Shown: positions 54,720 through 62,478 of the stretch, in pieces
Layout of the letters: each line of letters opens with the position of its first letter
Numbering within the stretch: the stretch's first letter is position 1
DNA from: Geminicoccaceae bacterium
GTDB taxonomy: Bacteria > Pseudomonadota > Alphaproteobacteria > Geminicoccales > Geminicoccaceae
Length of the DNA: 64,000 bases
Assembly (NCBI GenBank): GCA_028285265.1
Contig: JANQPX010000039.1
Location: 1 to 64,000 of the forward strand
Direction: 5' to 3'
Notes under the pieces: model-generated
The model's input: the letters and a program-made list of their open reading frames with translations, nothing else
Told to the model about the DNA's origin: nothing
Database searches by the model: none
Translations under genes and position numbers: made by a program

Positions 54720-56051
54720 TTGGCAGGACCGTCGACAAGGCTGACATGGACGACGCTTCTCGCCTACGGCGCCCTCGGCCTGCCGTTGGCCGCCCTCAAT
54801 CTACCGCTCTACGTCTATCTGCCAGCTTTCTACGCGGCCGATATCGGCCTCGGCCTCACCACCGTCGGCCTCGTTCTGTTTTGCGCGCGCCTCTTGGATA
54901 CCTTGACCGACCCCATCATCGGTGAACTCGGCGATCGCACGCAGACGCGCTTCGGCCGGCGCCGGCCTTGGATGGTGGCCGCCTGCCCGCTTTTGATCGT
55001 CGCCACCTTGATGCTGTTCATTCCGGGTGCCGGCCCCGGCGCGGTCTATCTCTTCGTCTGGACATCGCTTGCCTATCTCGCCTGGACGATGATGATCCTT
55101 CCCTTCACCGCGCTCGGTGCTGAGCTCTCAGGCGACTATCACGAACGGAGTCGCATCACCGGCGCACGCGAGGGCTTCGTCGTCATCGGCATCATCTTGG
55201 CGGCAGCCCTTCCGATCATGCTCGGCCTCGATGCGGACACCCAACGGCGTGAGGTGCTCTCGGTTCTCGGCTGGAGCATGGCCGTCCTCACGCCCCTTTT
55301 ACTGGTGACGCTCCTGGTGATGACGCCGGAGCCGAAAAGCCATAAGCAACGGCCGCTGGCCTTTCGAGAAGGTCTTCGGATCGCACGACAGAACCGCCCG
55401 TTCCTTCGCCTCATTGCCGCCTATATCCTGAACGGCATCGCGAACGGTCTGCCGGCAACGCTGTTTTTCCTCTTCGTCGGCGATGTCCTCAAAGTCGGCG
55501 AGCAGGCGGGGCCGCTGCTACTGTTGTATTTCGTTGCCGGTATCATCGGCATTCCGATATGGCTTCAGATCAGTCGCGCCATCGGCAAGCATCGCGCCTG
55601 GGCCGCCGCCATGCTCTGGGCGTCCGCGATGTTCGTCTGGGCGCCGTTTCTCGGCGAAGGCGACCTTTTTCTGTTCACCCTGATCTGCGCCCTGTCCGGC
55701 CTCTCGCTCGGCGCTGACATGGCGCTTCCAGCGTCCCTTCAAGCCGATGTCGTCGATTTGGACAGCGAGACCAGCGGCCAGCAGCGGACTGGCCTCTTCT
55801 TCGCCCTTTGGAGCATGGCGACTAAGCTGTCGCTTGCCCTCGCGATCGGCATCGCCTTCCCGGTGCTCGATCTGATCGGCTTCACCGCCGGTGGTGACAA
55901 CACGCCGTCCGCCCTGCTTGGACTGGCCATGCTGTATGGCTTGCTCCCGGTCGCGATCAAGCTCGCGGCAACAGCGCTGGTCTGGCGCTTTCCGATCGAT
56001 GCGCGTGAACAATCCGAGCGACAACGCCGCCTCGCCACAAAGTTCTCATAG
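54720..56051 (+). CDS. GPH/MFS-type sugar:cation symporter-like transporter
   Basis: A protein of about 443 residues with twelve membrane segments. FCARLLDTLTDPIIGELGDR near residue 57 is the DP-containing loop of the GPH (MelB/LacS-like) family, followed by TRFGRRRPWMVA, the usual R-R-x-x-W pattern. ALGAELSGDYHERSRITGAR near 140 is another family block. I prefer a TTG start at 54720, preceded by GGAAGAGGCAGG, over a TTG 36 bases upstream. The substrate is not known; a sugar or glycoside is likely. Confidence 0.85.
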   Translation: MAGPSTRLTWTTLLAYGALGLPLAALNLPLYVYLPAFYAADIGLGLTTVGLVLFCARLLDTLTDPIIGELGDRTQTRFGRRRPWMVAACPLLIVATLMLFIPGAGPGAVYLFVWTSLAYLAWTMMILPFTALGAELSGDYHERSRITGAREGFVVIGIILAAALPIMLGLDADTQRREVLSVLGWSMAVLTPLLLVTLLVMTPEPKSHKQRPLAFREGLRIARQNRPFLRLIAAYILNGIANGLPATLFFLFVGDVLKVGEQAGPLLLLYFVAGIIGIPIWLQISRAIGKHRAWAAAMLWASAMFVWAPFLGEGDLFLFTLICALSGLSLGADMALPASLQADVVDLDSETSGQQRTGLFFALWSMATKLSLALAIGIAFPVLDLIGFTAGGDNTPSALLGLAMLYGLLPVAIKLAATALVWRFPIDAREQSERQRRLATKFS

Positions 56052-56092
56052 CATCGATGCCGAGCTTTGGTGCCAAAGGCTATTTGGTGGGA

Positions 56093-56704
56093 TCAATCAG
56101 CCTGTTCGGTCTGATCTGCGATCTCGGCTTGCCGCGCCCGGGTTTCTTTAAGCGCATCCACGGCTTGTCGCAGCTTTTCGATATAGGCGCGAAGCTCACT
56201 CACTTCAGCATCGCTTGCCGGCTCACCGAATTCCGCGGGATCGGCGTCCGGCCCCGCATCGGCACCGAGCGCCTTGGCCTCCTCATTCGCGGCTTGCTGC
56301 GCCTCGAGACGATCGATGTTCTCCAAAAGTGACGCAACATCGGCCTCGGCGCGCGCGACATCGTCTCGAGCCAAGGCCTCTTCGCCCTGAAGCGCTTCGA
56401 TCTCGGCGTCGAGAACATCCAGCTCGGCGCGAAGCGTCACGACCTCACGCTCCATGTCGATCGCGTAGGCCTCACGCTCCTTGATGATGCCGTCCAACTG
56501 CTCGCCATCATCGATTTCTTCTTGATAGCGCGCTTTTTCACGCTCAAGCGCCTCGGTCTTATCGTCAACGCGCGCATCATAGGTACCGCGCCCAAGGCCA
56601 ATCAGCCCGCCGAAGAAGCCGCCTTGGCGTGGATCGTTAGACGCACAGGCGCTCAGCAGCAGCGCCGCACCGCCGATCAAGATGGGTGTTCGCATCCAAG
56701 CCAT
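56093..56704 (-). CDS. Coiled-coil outer-membrane lipoprotein
   Basis: A 203-residue protein. The signal peptide ends in the lipobox LLSAC (lipidated Cys at residue 20), followed by a Gly/Phe-rich stretch (GGFFGGLIGLGRGTYDARVDD) and long acidic coiled coils (residues 50-140 and 165-200). An Ala/Asp/Pro-rich break lies between. Its 3' neighbour, transcribed first, is another coiled-coil lipoprotein whose stop overlaps this start by one base. They may form a complex under the outer membrane. Function unknown. Confidence 0.75.
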   Translation of the reverse strand: MAWMRTPILIGGAALLLSACASNDPRQGGFFGGLIGLGRGTYDARVDDKTEALEREKARYQEEIDDGEQLDGIIKEREAYAIDMEREVVTLRAELDVLDAEIEALQGEEALARDDVARAEADVASLLENIDRLEAQQAANEEAKALGADAGPDADPAEFGEPASDAEVSELRAYIEKLRQAVDALKETRARQAEIADQTEQAD

Positions 56705-57333
56705 CAGGCGACCCGCTGGGTGCTGCTTTCGAAGTCCCCGATCAATGTGGTCAGGGCATCGCGCCGACGTTCGAGCTCGCGGATGCGACGATCCCAGTCC
56801 GCAAGCTCAGCTGGCTGGCTATCGGCCAACGCTTCCTGATAGACCTGCCGGCTGACATCGATCTCGCGATTCACCTCGGCAAGGCGCTCACGCGCTTGAC
56901 TGAGATCAGCAACGGCGCGCCGTCGAAGATCACGGCGCTCGCTGCGCGCGGCACGGCCTTCGGCCGCCTCTTCTTCCAAGAGGGAGATATCGTCATTCAG
57001 CTGCCGTAGCTTGCCGCGAAGCCCGATATTATAAGCACCGATCGAATCAGCCTTTGCGGCAACGATCTGGCGCTCTTGGATAATCATGTCTTCCTTGGTC
57101 GCATAATCGGCTTTCTTGCGCGCGACGGCATCGCCAGCAGCAAGACCAATCAAGCCACCGGCCGCCGCACCGATCAACACGTCCTTGGGGTCACCACCGA
57201 CAAGCGCACCAATACCCGCACCGAGCGCGGCACCGGCACCGGCGCCTTGAGCTCGCGTTGCGTTTTGATCATTCATGCACGCACTCAGCAATGAAAGCGC
57301 TGCGCAAATAGATAGGAGTCGAAATCCCAACAT
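56704..57333 (-). CDS. Glycine-zipper coiled-coil lipoprotein
   Basis: A 209-residue protein. The signal peptide ends LLSAC (Cys near residue 19). Residues 28-72 form a glycine zipper (AGAGAALGAGIGALVGG and AAAGGLIGLAAGDAVARKK), a membrane-associating motif of surface-antigen-like lipoproteins. The rest (about 85-200) is an alpha-helical coiled coil rich in Arg, Glu and Asp. The gene is coupled to the next lipoprotein gene (stop and start share a base). An envelope-structural role is likely; the family has no assigned function. Confidence 0.75.
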   Translation of the reverse strand: MLGFRLLSICAALSLLSACMNDQNATRAQGAGAGAALGAGIGALVGGDPKDVLIGAAAGGLIGLAAGDAVARKKADYATKEDMIIQERQIVAAKADSIGAYNIGLRGKLRQLNDDISLLEEEAAEGRAARSERRDLRRRAVADLSQARERLAEVNREIDVSRQVYQEALADSQPAELADWDRRIRELERRRDALTTLIGDFESSTQRVA

Positions 57334-57517
57334 CGTTTCCTCCGTCTTATCATTGACGTTTGGCCGCTATGCTCTACCAGACTTCACACCGCGCTGCACA
57401 GCCCCGTCCCGACGACGGCATCCTCGGCCCTTAAAATCGGCCGAACGTGCAACCCGACATCATGGCTTACTCTAAACCATGGTCGAGATGAACCACGGCT
57501 GAAGCGGCAATTGACGG

Positions 57518-58711
57518 CTAGGCGGCGCTTCCAGCGCCCAGCGGCTGCGCCAAGAGATCGAGCACACGTCGTGCCGCCTGCTCGCTCGGCGGGCGACTAT
57601 CACTGCCACGTAGCATGGTCACGACCTCACCAAGCGACGCCTTTTGCTCGTCCCGATGGTCGGGATCCTCCATCAAATGCAGGGCGCTGGTGGTAATGCG
57701 ATCGGGATTGCAGTCCTCTTGAAGCCATTCCGGTACCACCGGCCGGTTCAAAATCAGGTTGACCAAATTCACGTGCTCAACGCTGATCATGCGCCTTGCC
57801 AGCCAGGCGGTAATCGCGCCGGTGCGGTAGATCGTAATATGCGGCAAGCGGGAAAGCGCCAGTTCGAGCGTGACCGTGCCAGACGCGGCAATGGCGAACC
57901 AACTTGCGGCATAGGCATCGAAACGATCCGCACGCTCCGCCAAAATGAAGGGCCGCACGGGCCAATCCTCGATCATCGCTCGCAGCATCGGAACCAAGCT
58001 TGGCAGCGTTGGCAGGATCAGCCGCAGTCTTGGGAAGCGCTTCGCCAAACGATTGGCCGTTTCCTGCAACACCGGCATATGCTTCTTGATCTCGGTGACG
58101 CGGCTGCCGGGCAAGAGGCAGACGATCGGCGCGTCATGCGGCAGCTCGTAGCGCTTTCGGAACAAAGCGCCGTCCCCTTCTCTCCCCGCCTCCTCAATGA
58201 TGGGATGGCCGACAAAGCTGCAGGCAAGGCCATGGCGCTGGAAGAAGCGCGGCTCAAAAGGCAAGAGGGCCAGCAGATGGTCAATCTTGGCGCCAAGCGT
58301 CGCCGCCCGCCCCTGCCGCCATGCCCAGACCTGCGGTGCCACATAATGCACGCGGCGAAGAGACCGCCCATCGAGCTGTTGCTGCAGCCGAAGCGAGAAA
58401 CTCGGCGAATCGATCGTCAGCGCCATTGCCGGCCGCTGCCGCTTAATCTCCTTTCGGGTCTGCGACAGACGGCGCAGCAGCTTCGGCACATGGGGCAGCA
58501 CTTCGGTAAACCCCATCAGGGAGAGTTCCTCCATCGGGAACAGGCTCTCCAATCCCTGGGCCTGCATTCTGGGTCCGCCCACCCCGAAAAACGTGATCTC
58601 GTCAGACGCCTGCTCTCGTCGGATCGCCTGCATCAGACGACCGCCGATGAGATCGCCCGACGGTTCGCCCGCCAGCAGAAAAACGCGTTTGGCCTCGCGT
58701 GGATCGGTCAT
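57518..58711 (-). CDS. lpxB: Lipid-A-disaccharide synthase
   Basis: A 397-residue GT19 enzyme that joins UDP-2,3-diacylglucosamine and lipid X to lipid A disaccharide. VFLLAGEPSGDLIGGRLMQAI opens the protein. FGVGGPRMQAQGLESLFPME near residue 45 and LTIDSPSFSLRLQQQL near 100 are family blocks, and VHYVAPQVWAWRQGRA near 120 and ASGTVTLELAL near 275 are the donor-site loops. It follows lpxI by three bases and ends the lipid A block. Confidence 0.95.
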   Translation of the reverse strand: MTDPREAKRVFLLAGEPSGDLIGGRLMQAIRREQASDEITFFGVGGPRMQAQGLESLFPMEELSLMGFTEVLPHVPKLLRRLSQTRKEIKRQRPAMALTIDSPSFSLRLQQQLDGRSLRRVHYVAPQVWAWRQGRAATLGAKIDHLLALLPFEPRFFQRHGLACSFVGHPIIEEAGREGDGALFRKRYELPHDAPIVCLLPGSRVTEIKKHMPVLQETANRLAKRFPRLRLILPTLPSLVPMLRAMIEDWPVRPFILAERADRFDAYAASWFAIAASGTVTLELALSRLPHITIYRTGAITAWLARRMISVEHVNLVNLILNRPVVPEWLQEDCNPDRITTSALHLMEDPDHRDEQKASLGEVVTMLRGSDSRPPSEQAARRVLDLLAQPLGAGSAA

Positions 58712-58714
58712 CGA

Positions 58715-59575
58715 TCAGTCCGAATCTCGGATGCCGATGATAAAGAGCCCGGCACGATCCGCCATCTCGATCATCGTCTCCCGATGGACCAAAAGGCAGT
58801 GACCGGCATGAACGGCAAGACCCTCCAGCCCCGCATCGATCGCCTGCTTGACGGTTTGATCGCCGACCGTCGGCAAATCCGCACGCCTGTCCTGACCCGG
58901 CTTTTTCATCTTGACCAGGACGCCGCCCGGCCGTTCAGGCTTCAGCCTCGCAACGCGCTGGATCAAGGCATCGGTGCCCTCAATTGCTTCCACGCCTAAG
59001 ACCCGCCCCTCATGGACGATCACTGCCTGGCCAATGTCCAGCTTGCCGATATGCTTGGCAACCATCACGCCGTGCTGGATGTCGGCCTGCACAGCACCGC
59101 TTGGCGACGCCTTGGTGATCACCCCCTCCGGCGCCAGCATCGGCTGGATCACCTCATCCGCGCCCAGCACCCGAAACCCCTCGCCTTCGAGCTCACGGAC
59201 GATGAGTGACAGAAGCCGATCGTCGCCGCGCGCTGCCTTCAAACCGAGTTTCGCCAAGAGCTGCATGCCGCGAAAATCGAGTTTCAGGTCACCGAAAGAC
59301 GGCCGGCGAATCCCGCCGATCATGACCACATCATCCACCGAGGCCCGATGCAGGATGTCGATCGCCTGTCCGACCGCGCCAAGCTTGACCCAGGCGTGGT
59401 CGTAGCCGTTCATTAGGGATGGGTCGGTCTCGCCCTCGAAGCCAAGCACAAAGACGCCACGTCCGGCGCCAGCGGCCGCCTCGATCACCGACACCGGCAA
59501 TCCACCGCTACCGGCGAGCACTGCGAGCTTTCGCTGCGGCCCGGTCAAGCGGCCCGTTGCATCTTGGGCAAGCAA
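58715..59575 (-). CDS. lpxI: UDP-2,3-diacylglucosamine diphosphatase
   Basis: A protein of up to 286 residues of the LpxI (DUF1009) type, which replaces LpxH in alphaproteobacteria and cleaves UDP-2,3-diacylglucosamine to lipid X and UMP. LAVLAGSGGLPVSVIEAA is the N-terminal block. VVMIGGIRRPSFGDLKLD near residue 92 and VIVHEGRVLGVEAIEGTDAL near 200 are the conserved core, with GVLVKMKKPGQDRRADLPTVG near 238. The start is a TTG: 59575 overlaps lpxA by 31 bases, and a second TTG at 59548 overlaps its stop by four. The second fits translational coupling better. Confidence 0.9.
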   Translation of the reverse strand: MLAQDATGRLTGPQRKLAVLAGSGGLPVSVIEAAAGAGRGVFVLGFEGETDPSLMNGYDHAWVKLGAVGQAIDILHRASVDDVVMIGGIRRPSFGDLKLDFRGMQLLAKLGLKAARGDDRLLSLIVRELEGEGFRVLGADEVIQPMLAPEGVITKASPSGAVQADIQHGVMVAKHIGKLDIGQAVIVHEGRVLGVEAIEGTDALIQRVARLKPERPGGVLVKMKKPGQDRRADLPTVGDQTVKQAIDAGLEGLAVHAGHCLLVHRETMIEMADRAGLFIIGIRDSD

Positions 59576-60354
59576 ATCGATCGGTTATCTCCGCTTCGAA
59601 TGAAATCCACGATCTCGATAACGCGAGCGTTCTCGGCATACTGCTTGGCGACGTCATTTAATCGATCGGCAAAGGTGCCGTCCGTCATGAAAAGAGCGCG
59701 GTACGCATTACGCAGGTTCTGAATATCATCCCGCTCGACGCCCCGACGCTTCATACCAATAATATTGAGACCGTTGAGATAGGCGCGATTGCCCAGCACC
59801 ATGCCATAGGGAATGACATCGGCCTCGACACCCGCAAGCCCGCCGATCATGGCCTGGCTTCCGATCCGCACGAATTGATGCACGGCCGACAGGCCCCCGA
59901 GAAACGCAAAGTCCTGCAGCTCGACATGACCGGCCAATGTGGCGTTGTTGGCCATAATCACGCCATTGCCGACCTGACAATCATGCGCAATATGCACGCC
60001 GGCCATGAAGAGGCCGTCATCGCCCACCCGCGTGATGCCGCCGCCATGGGCGGTGCCGGGATGCATGGTGACATGTTCGCGGATCTGATTGTTGCTGCCA
60101 ATGATCAGATCCGATTCCTCGCCTCGGTATTTCAGGTCCTGCGGACGATGGCCGAGACAAGCAAAGGGAAAAACGCGGCAGCCTTCGCCAAGCGTGGTGT
60201 TGCCGGTAATCACCACATGGGATTCGAGCCGACATCCCCGTCCAAGCTTCACCCCAGCACCAACATGACAGAGCGGGCCGACATAAACGTCGTCCAATTC
60301 CGCCCCTTCATCGATAACCGCTGTCGGGTGTATCTCGGACATACCTTTGTTCAT
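59545..60354 (-). CDS. lpxA: UDP-N-acetylglucosamine acyltransferase
   Basis: A 269-residue left-handed beta-helix enzyme that starts lipid A synthesis by 3-O-acylation of UDP-GlcNAc. Hexapeptide repeats run from residue 8 to about 190 (for example VVITGNTTLGEGC). The catalytic His is in the AHDCQVGNGVIMANNATLAGH region near 125-140. The ATG at 60354 overlaps the fabZ stop as ATGA; an ATG four codons later is also possible. The C-terminal helical domain has the expected length. Confidence 0.95.
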   Translation of the reverse strand: MNKGMSEIHPTAVIDEGAELDDVYVGPLCHVGAGVKLGRGCRLESHVVITGNTTLGEGCRVFPFACLGHRPQDLKYRGEESDLIIGSNNQIREHVTMHPGTAHGGGITRVGDDGLFMAGVHIAHDCQVGNGVIMANNATLAGHVELQDFAFLGGLSAVHQFVRIGSQAMIGGLAGVEADVIPYGMVLGNRAYLNGLNIIGMKRRGVERDDIQNLRNAYRALFMTDGTFADRLNDVAKQYAENARVIEIVDFIRSGDNRSICLPKMQRAA

Positions 60355-60836
60355 CCCTCCATAATCTTGGCGCCAATCACGGCCTCAGCGACGACCTTCC
60401 CATCCACGGTCGCCTGTCCTCGGAACTTCCACATGCCAAGCCGGCGTTGTTCCTTCACGACACTCAGATGGAGCTGGTCGCCGGGCGTCACCGGCTTTCT
60501 AAATCGGGCCTGATCGATCGTCATAAAATACACAAGCTGTCCCTCGGTCGCCTCGCCGAGGGTCGCCACCACAACAACGGCCGCCGTCTGCGCCATCGCC
60601 TCAATAATGAGGACGCCGGGCATCACCGGTGTGGACGGAAAGTGCCCCTCAAAATGTGGTTCATTCGAGGTCACGTTTTTGATGCCCGTCGCGCTGGTCT
60701 CAGCCACGAGATCGACGACCTTGTCTATCATAAGAAACGGATAACGATGCGGAATCATCCGTTTGATGTCATCGATGTCGAAAGATCCAAGCGCCGTGCC
60801 AGGTTCGACAGGGCCGGTCGGGAGCTTGTCGCTCAT
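60351..60836 (-). CDS. fabZ: 3-hydroxyacyl-ACP dehydratase FabZ
   Basis: A 161-residue hot-dog-fold dehydratase of fatty-acid synthesis. IKRMIPHRYPFLMIDKVVDL near residue 24, EPHFEGHFPSTPVMPGVLI near 60 with the catalytic His, and EAMAQTAAVVV just after it with the catalytic Glu are conserved. The gene lies between lpxD and lpxA and overlaps both by four bases, a classical lpxD-fabZ-lpxA order. Confidence 0.96.
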   Translation of the reverse strand: MSDKLPTGPVEPGTALGSFDIDDIKRMIPHRYPFLMIDKVVDLVAETSATGIKNVTSNEPHFEGHFPSTPVMPGVLIIEAMAQTAAVVVVATLGEATEGQLVYFMTIDQARFRKPVTPGDQLHLSVVKEQRRLGMWKFRGQATVDGKVVAEAVIGAKIMEG

Positions 60837-61879
60837 TCTTCAACGCCTCTTCGCTTGATCAGACGATTGAGGGCCACGACTTGGCGCAGCCACTGTTTCA
60901 TGGGAATCGCCGGTGCGCCCCCCATGGTTTGGCCGGCCGCGACGTCTTTCATGACCCCACTGCGGGCGGCAAACTGCGTACCGGCACCAATCTTCAGATG
61001 TCCGGCAATCCCCACCTGCGCCGCCAGAACACTGCCTTGGCCAATCTCCGTGCTGCCTGAGATTCCGGTTTGCGCGACGACAATACAGCCAGGTCCAAGC
61101 CTGACATTGTGAGCAATCATGACCAGGTTGTCGATTTTACACCCACGCCCGATGAGCGTGTCGGGTCCGCTGCCGCGATCGATCGTGCTGTTAGCGCCGA
61201 TTTCAACGTCATCCTCGATCACTACACGTCCGATTTGCGGCACCTTGACGTGCCCCTTCGGTCCTAAGGCAAAGCCGAAGCCATCCTGGCCGATGCGCGC
61301 ACCTGCATGGATCACCACGCGGCTACCAATCAGGCAGTGGGTGAGCGTGACCCCCGGACCAATAACGCAATCGGAACCGAGCACGACGCCGCGACCGATT
61401 GTGGCGTTCGCGCCGACGCGGCAGCGCGCACCAATGCGTGCCCCGACTTCAATCACAGCACCTGAGGCGATCTGGCAGTCGTCGCCGATCTCGGCATCGG
61501 GATCAATCACAGCGCCAACAGCGATGCCGGCCAGCGCCGGTTGCAACGGATTGGGTTCGGCGGCATCGGGGTAGAAGGCCGCGGCTATGCGCGCATAACC
61601 TCGATAAGGTTCATCGGTAATCAAGGCAGCGACGCCTGAAGGCAGGCACTCGATCATGTCCTGCCGGATGACACAAGCATCGGCTTTGGTGTGCTTGGCC
61701 TGATCGGTATATTTTGGATTGTCGAGAAAGGTGACATGGCCCTCGGCCGCGGCATCGAGGGCCGCGACGTCGCGAATCTGTTTCGATGCATCACCCTGTT
61801 CCAGCCGAGCATCCGCAAGGCTAGCAAGCTCTGCTAGCGAAAAGGGCCCCCGAAGTCGAAAGAATCGCTGATCCGCCAT
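60833..61879 (-). CDS. lpxD: UDP-3-O-acylglucosamine N-acyltransferase
   Basis: A 348-residue protein. The N-terminal part (residues 1-105) is the uridine-binding domain (GPFSLAELASLADARL, HVTFLDNPKYTDQA). Left-handed beta-helix repeats follow from about 115 to 300, and the catalytic His lies in VMIAHNVRLGPGCIVV near 250. It adds the second acyl chain, on the 2-amino group, in lipid A synthesis. It starts six bases after skp and overlaps fabZ. Confidence 0.95.
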   Translation of the reverse strand: MADQRFFRLRGPFSLAELASLADARLEQGDASKQIRDVAALDAAAEGHVTFLDNPKYTDQAKHTKADACVIRQDMIECLPSGVAALITDEPYRGYARIAAAFYPDAAEPNPLQPALAGIAVGAVIDPDAEIGDDCQIASGAVIEVGARIGARCRVGANATIGRGVVLGSDCVIGPGVTLTHCLIGSRVVIHAGARIGQDGFGFALGPKGHVKVPQIGRVVIEDDVEIGANSTIDRGSGPDTLIGRGCKIDNLVMIAHNVRLGPGCIVVAQTGISGSTEIGQGSVLAAQVGIAGHLKIGAGTQFAARSGVMKDVAAGQTMGGAPAIPMKQWLRQVVALNRLIKRRGVEE

Positions 61880-61885
61880 GATGGG

Positions 61886-62461
61886 CTAGTCGGCCTCGTA
61901 GTTGACGGTCACCTCAGGCAGCATCGCGTCGAGCTGAGCAATCACCTCTTCGGTCACATCGATCTGCCGCGTGAAGAACAACAGTTGAGACTTTGGCAAA
62001 ACAACGTTGAAGCCGCGTTCCTCAGCGATCGTACCCACCACCTCAAAGAGCGCACGCTCGACTTCGCCGAGCGCCTCGATCCTGGCCTGATCAATCTGTT
62101 GCAAGCGCTTTTCCGTGAGATCGCGAAGCCGTTGAATTTCCTGTTCGATTTCCTGCTGCTTGGCATTGGCCGCATCCTGAGACAGGACAGATCGCTGCTT
62201 GGCAAACTCCCGCTCGGCTTCCAACAACCGCTGCTGCTCTTGCTCGATCTCTTCTTGGTAGATTTTTCGTCGGTCCTCCTGCTGCGCGGCGATACTCTTG
62301 GAGGCTGCGGACTCCAGAAGGACGCGTTCATGATCCACCACAGCGGCCACAGTCGGCGGCAAGGTATTGGCGTTCGCCATGGCCGGGAGACCCAACCAAG
62401 ACCATGTGATGACCTGAGCAACTAGGATAACGGCTAATCGAAGCCGTCTCAAACCCAACAC
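61886..62461 (-). CDS. skp: Periplasmic chaperone Skp/OmpH
   Basis: A 191-residue protein with a signal peptide (about residues 1-31, ending AMANA) and a long alpha-helical coiled coil (EEIEQEQQRLLEAEREF, QQEIEQEIQRLRDLTEKRL), followed by a beta region ending LDAMLPEVTVNYEAD. Skp trimers hold unfolded outer-membrane proteins in the periplasm before delivery to BamA. Its position directly after bamA is conserved. Confidence 0.9.
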   Translation of the reverse strand: MLGLRRLRLAVILVAQVITWSWLGLPAMANANTLPPTVAAVVDHERVLLESAASKSIAAQQEDRRKIYQEEIEQEQQRLLEAEREFAKQRSVLSQDAANAKQQEIEQEIQRLRDLTEKRLQQIDQARIEALGEVERALFEVVGTIAEERGFNVVLPKSQLLFFTRQIDVTEEVIAQLDAMLPEVTVNYEAD

Positions 62462-62478
62462 GGATCAACTCCTCTTCA

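Noticed and set aside
57644..58999. A 451-codon open frame on the plus strand
   Set aside because: It lies antisense to lpxB and lpxI, both of which have complete family motifs. The antisense product is rich in His, Arg and Gln without any family pattern. Long antisense frames are common opposite high-G+C genes.
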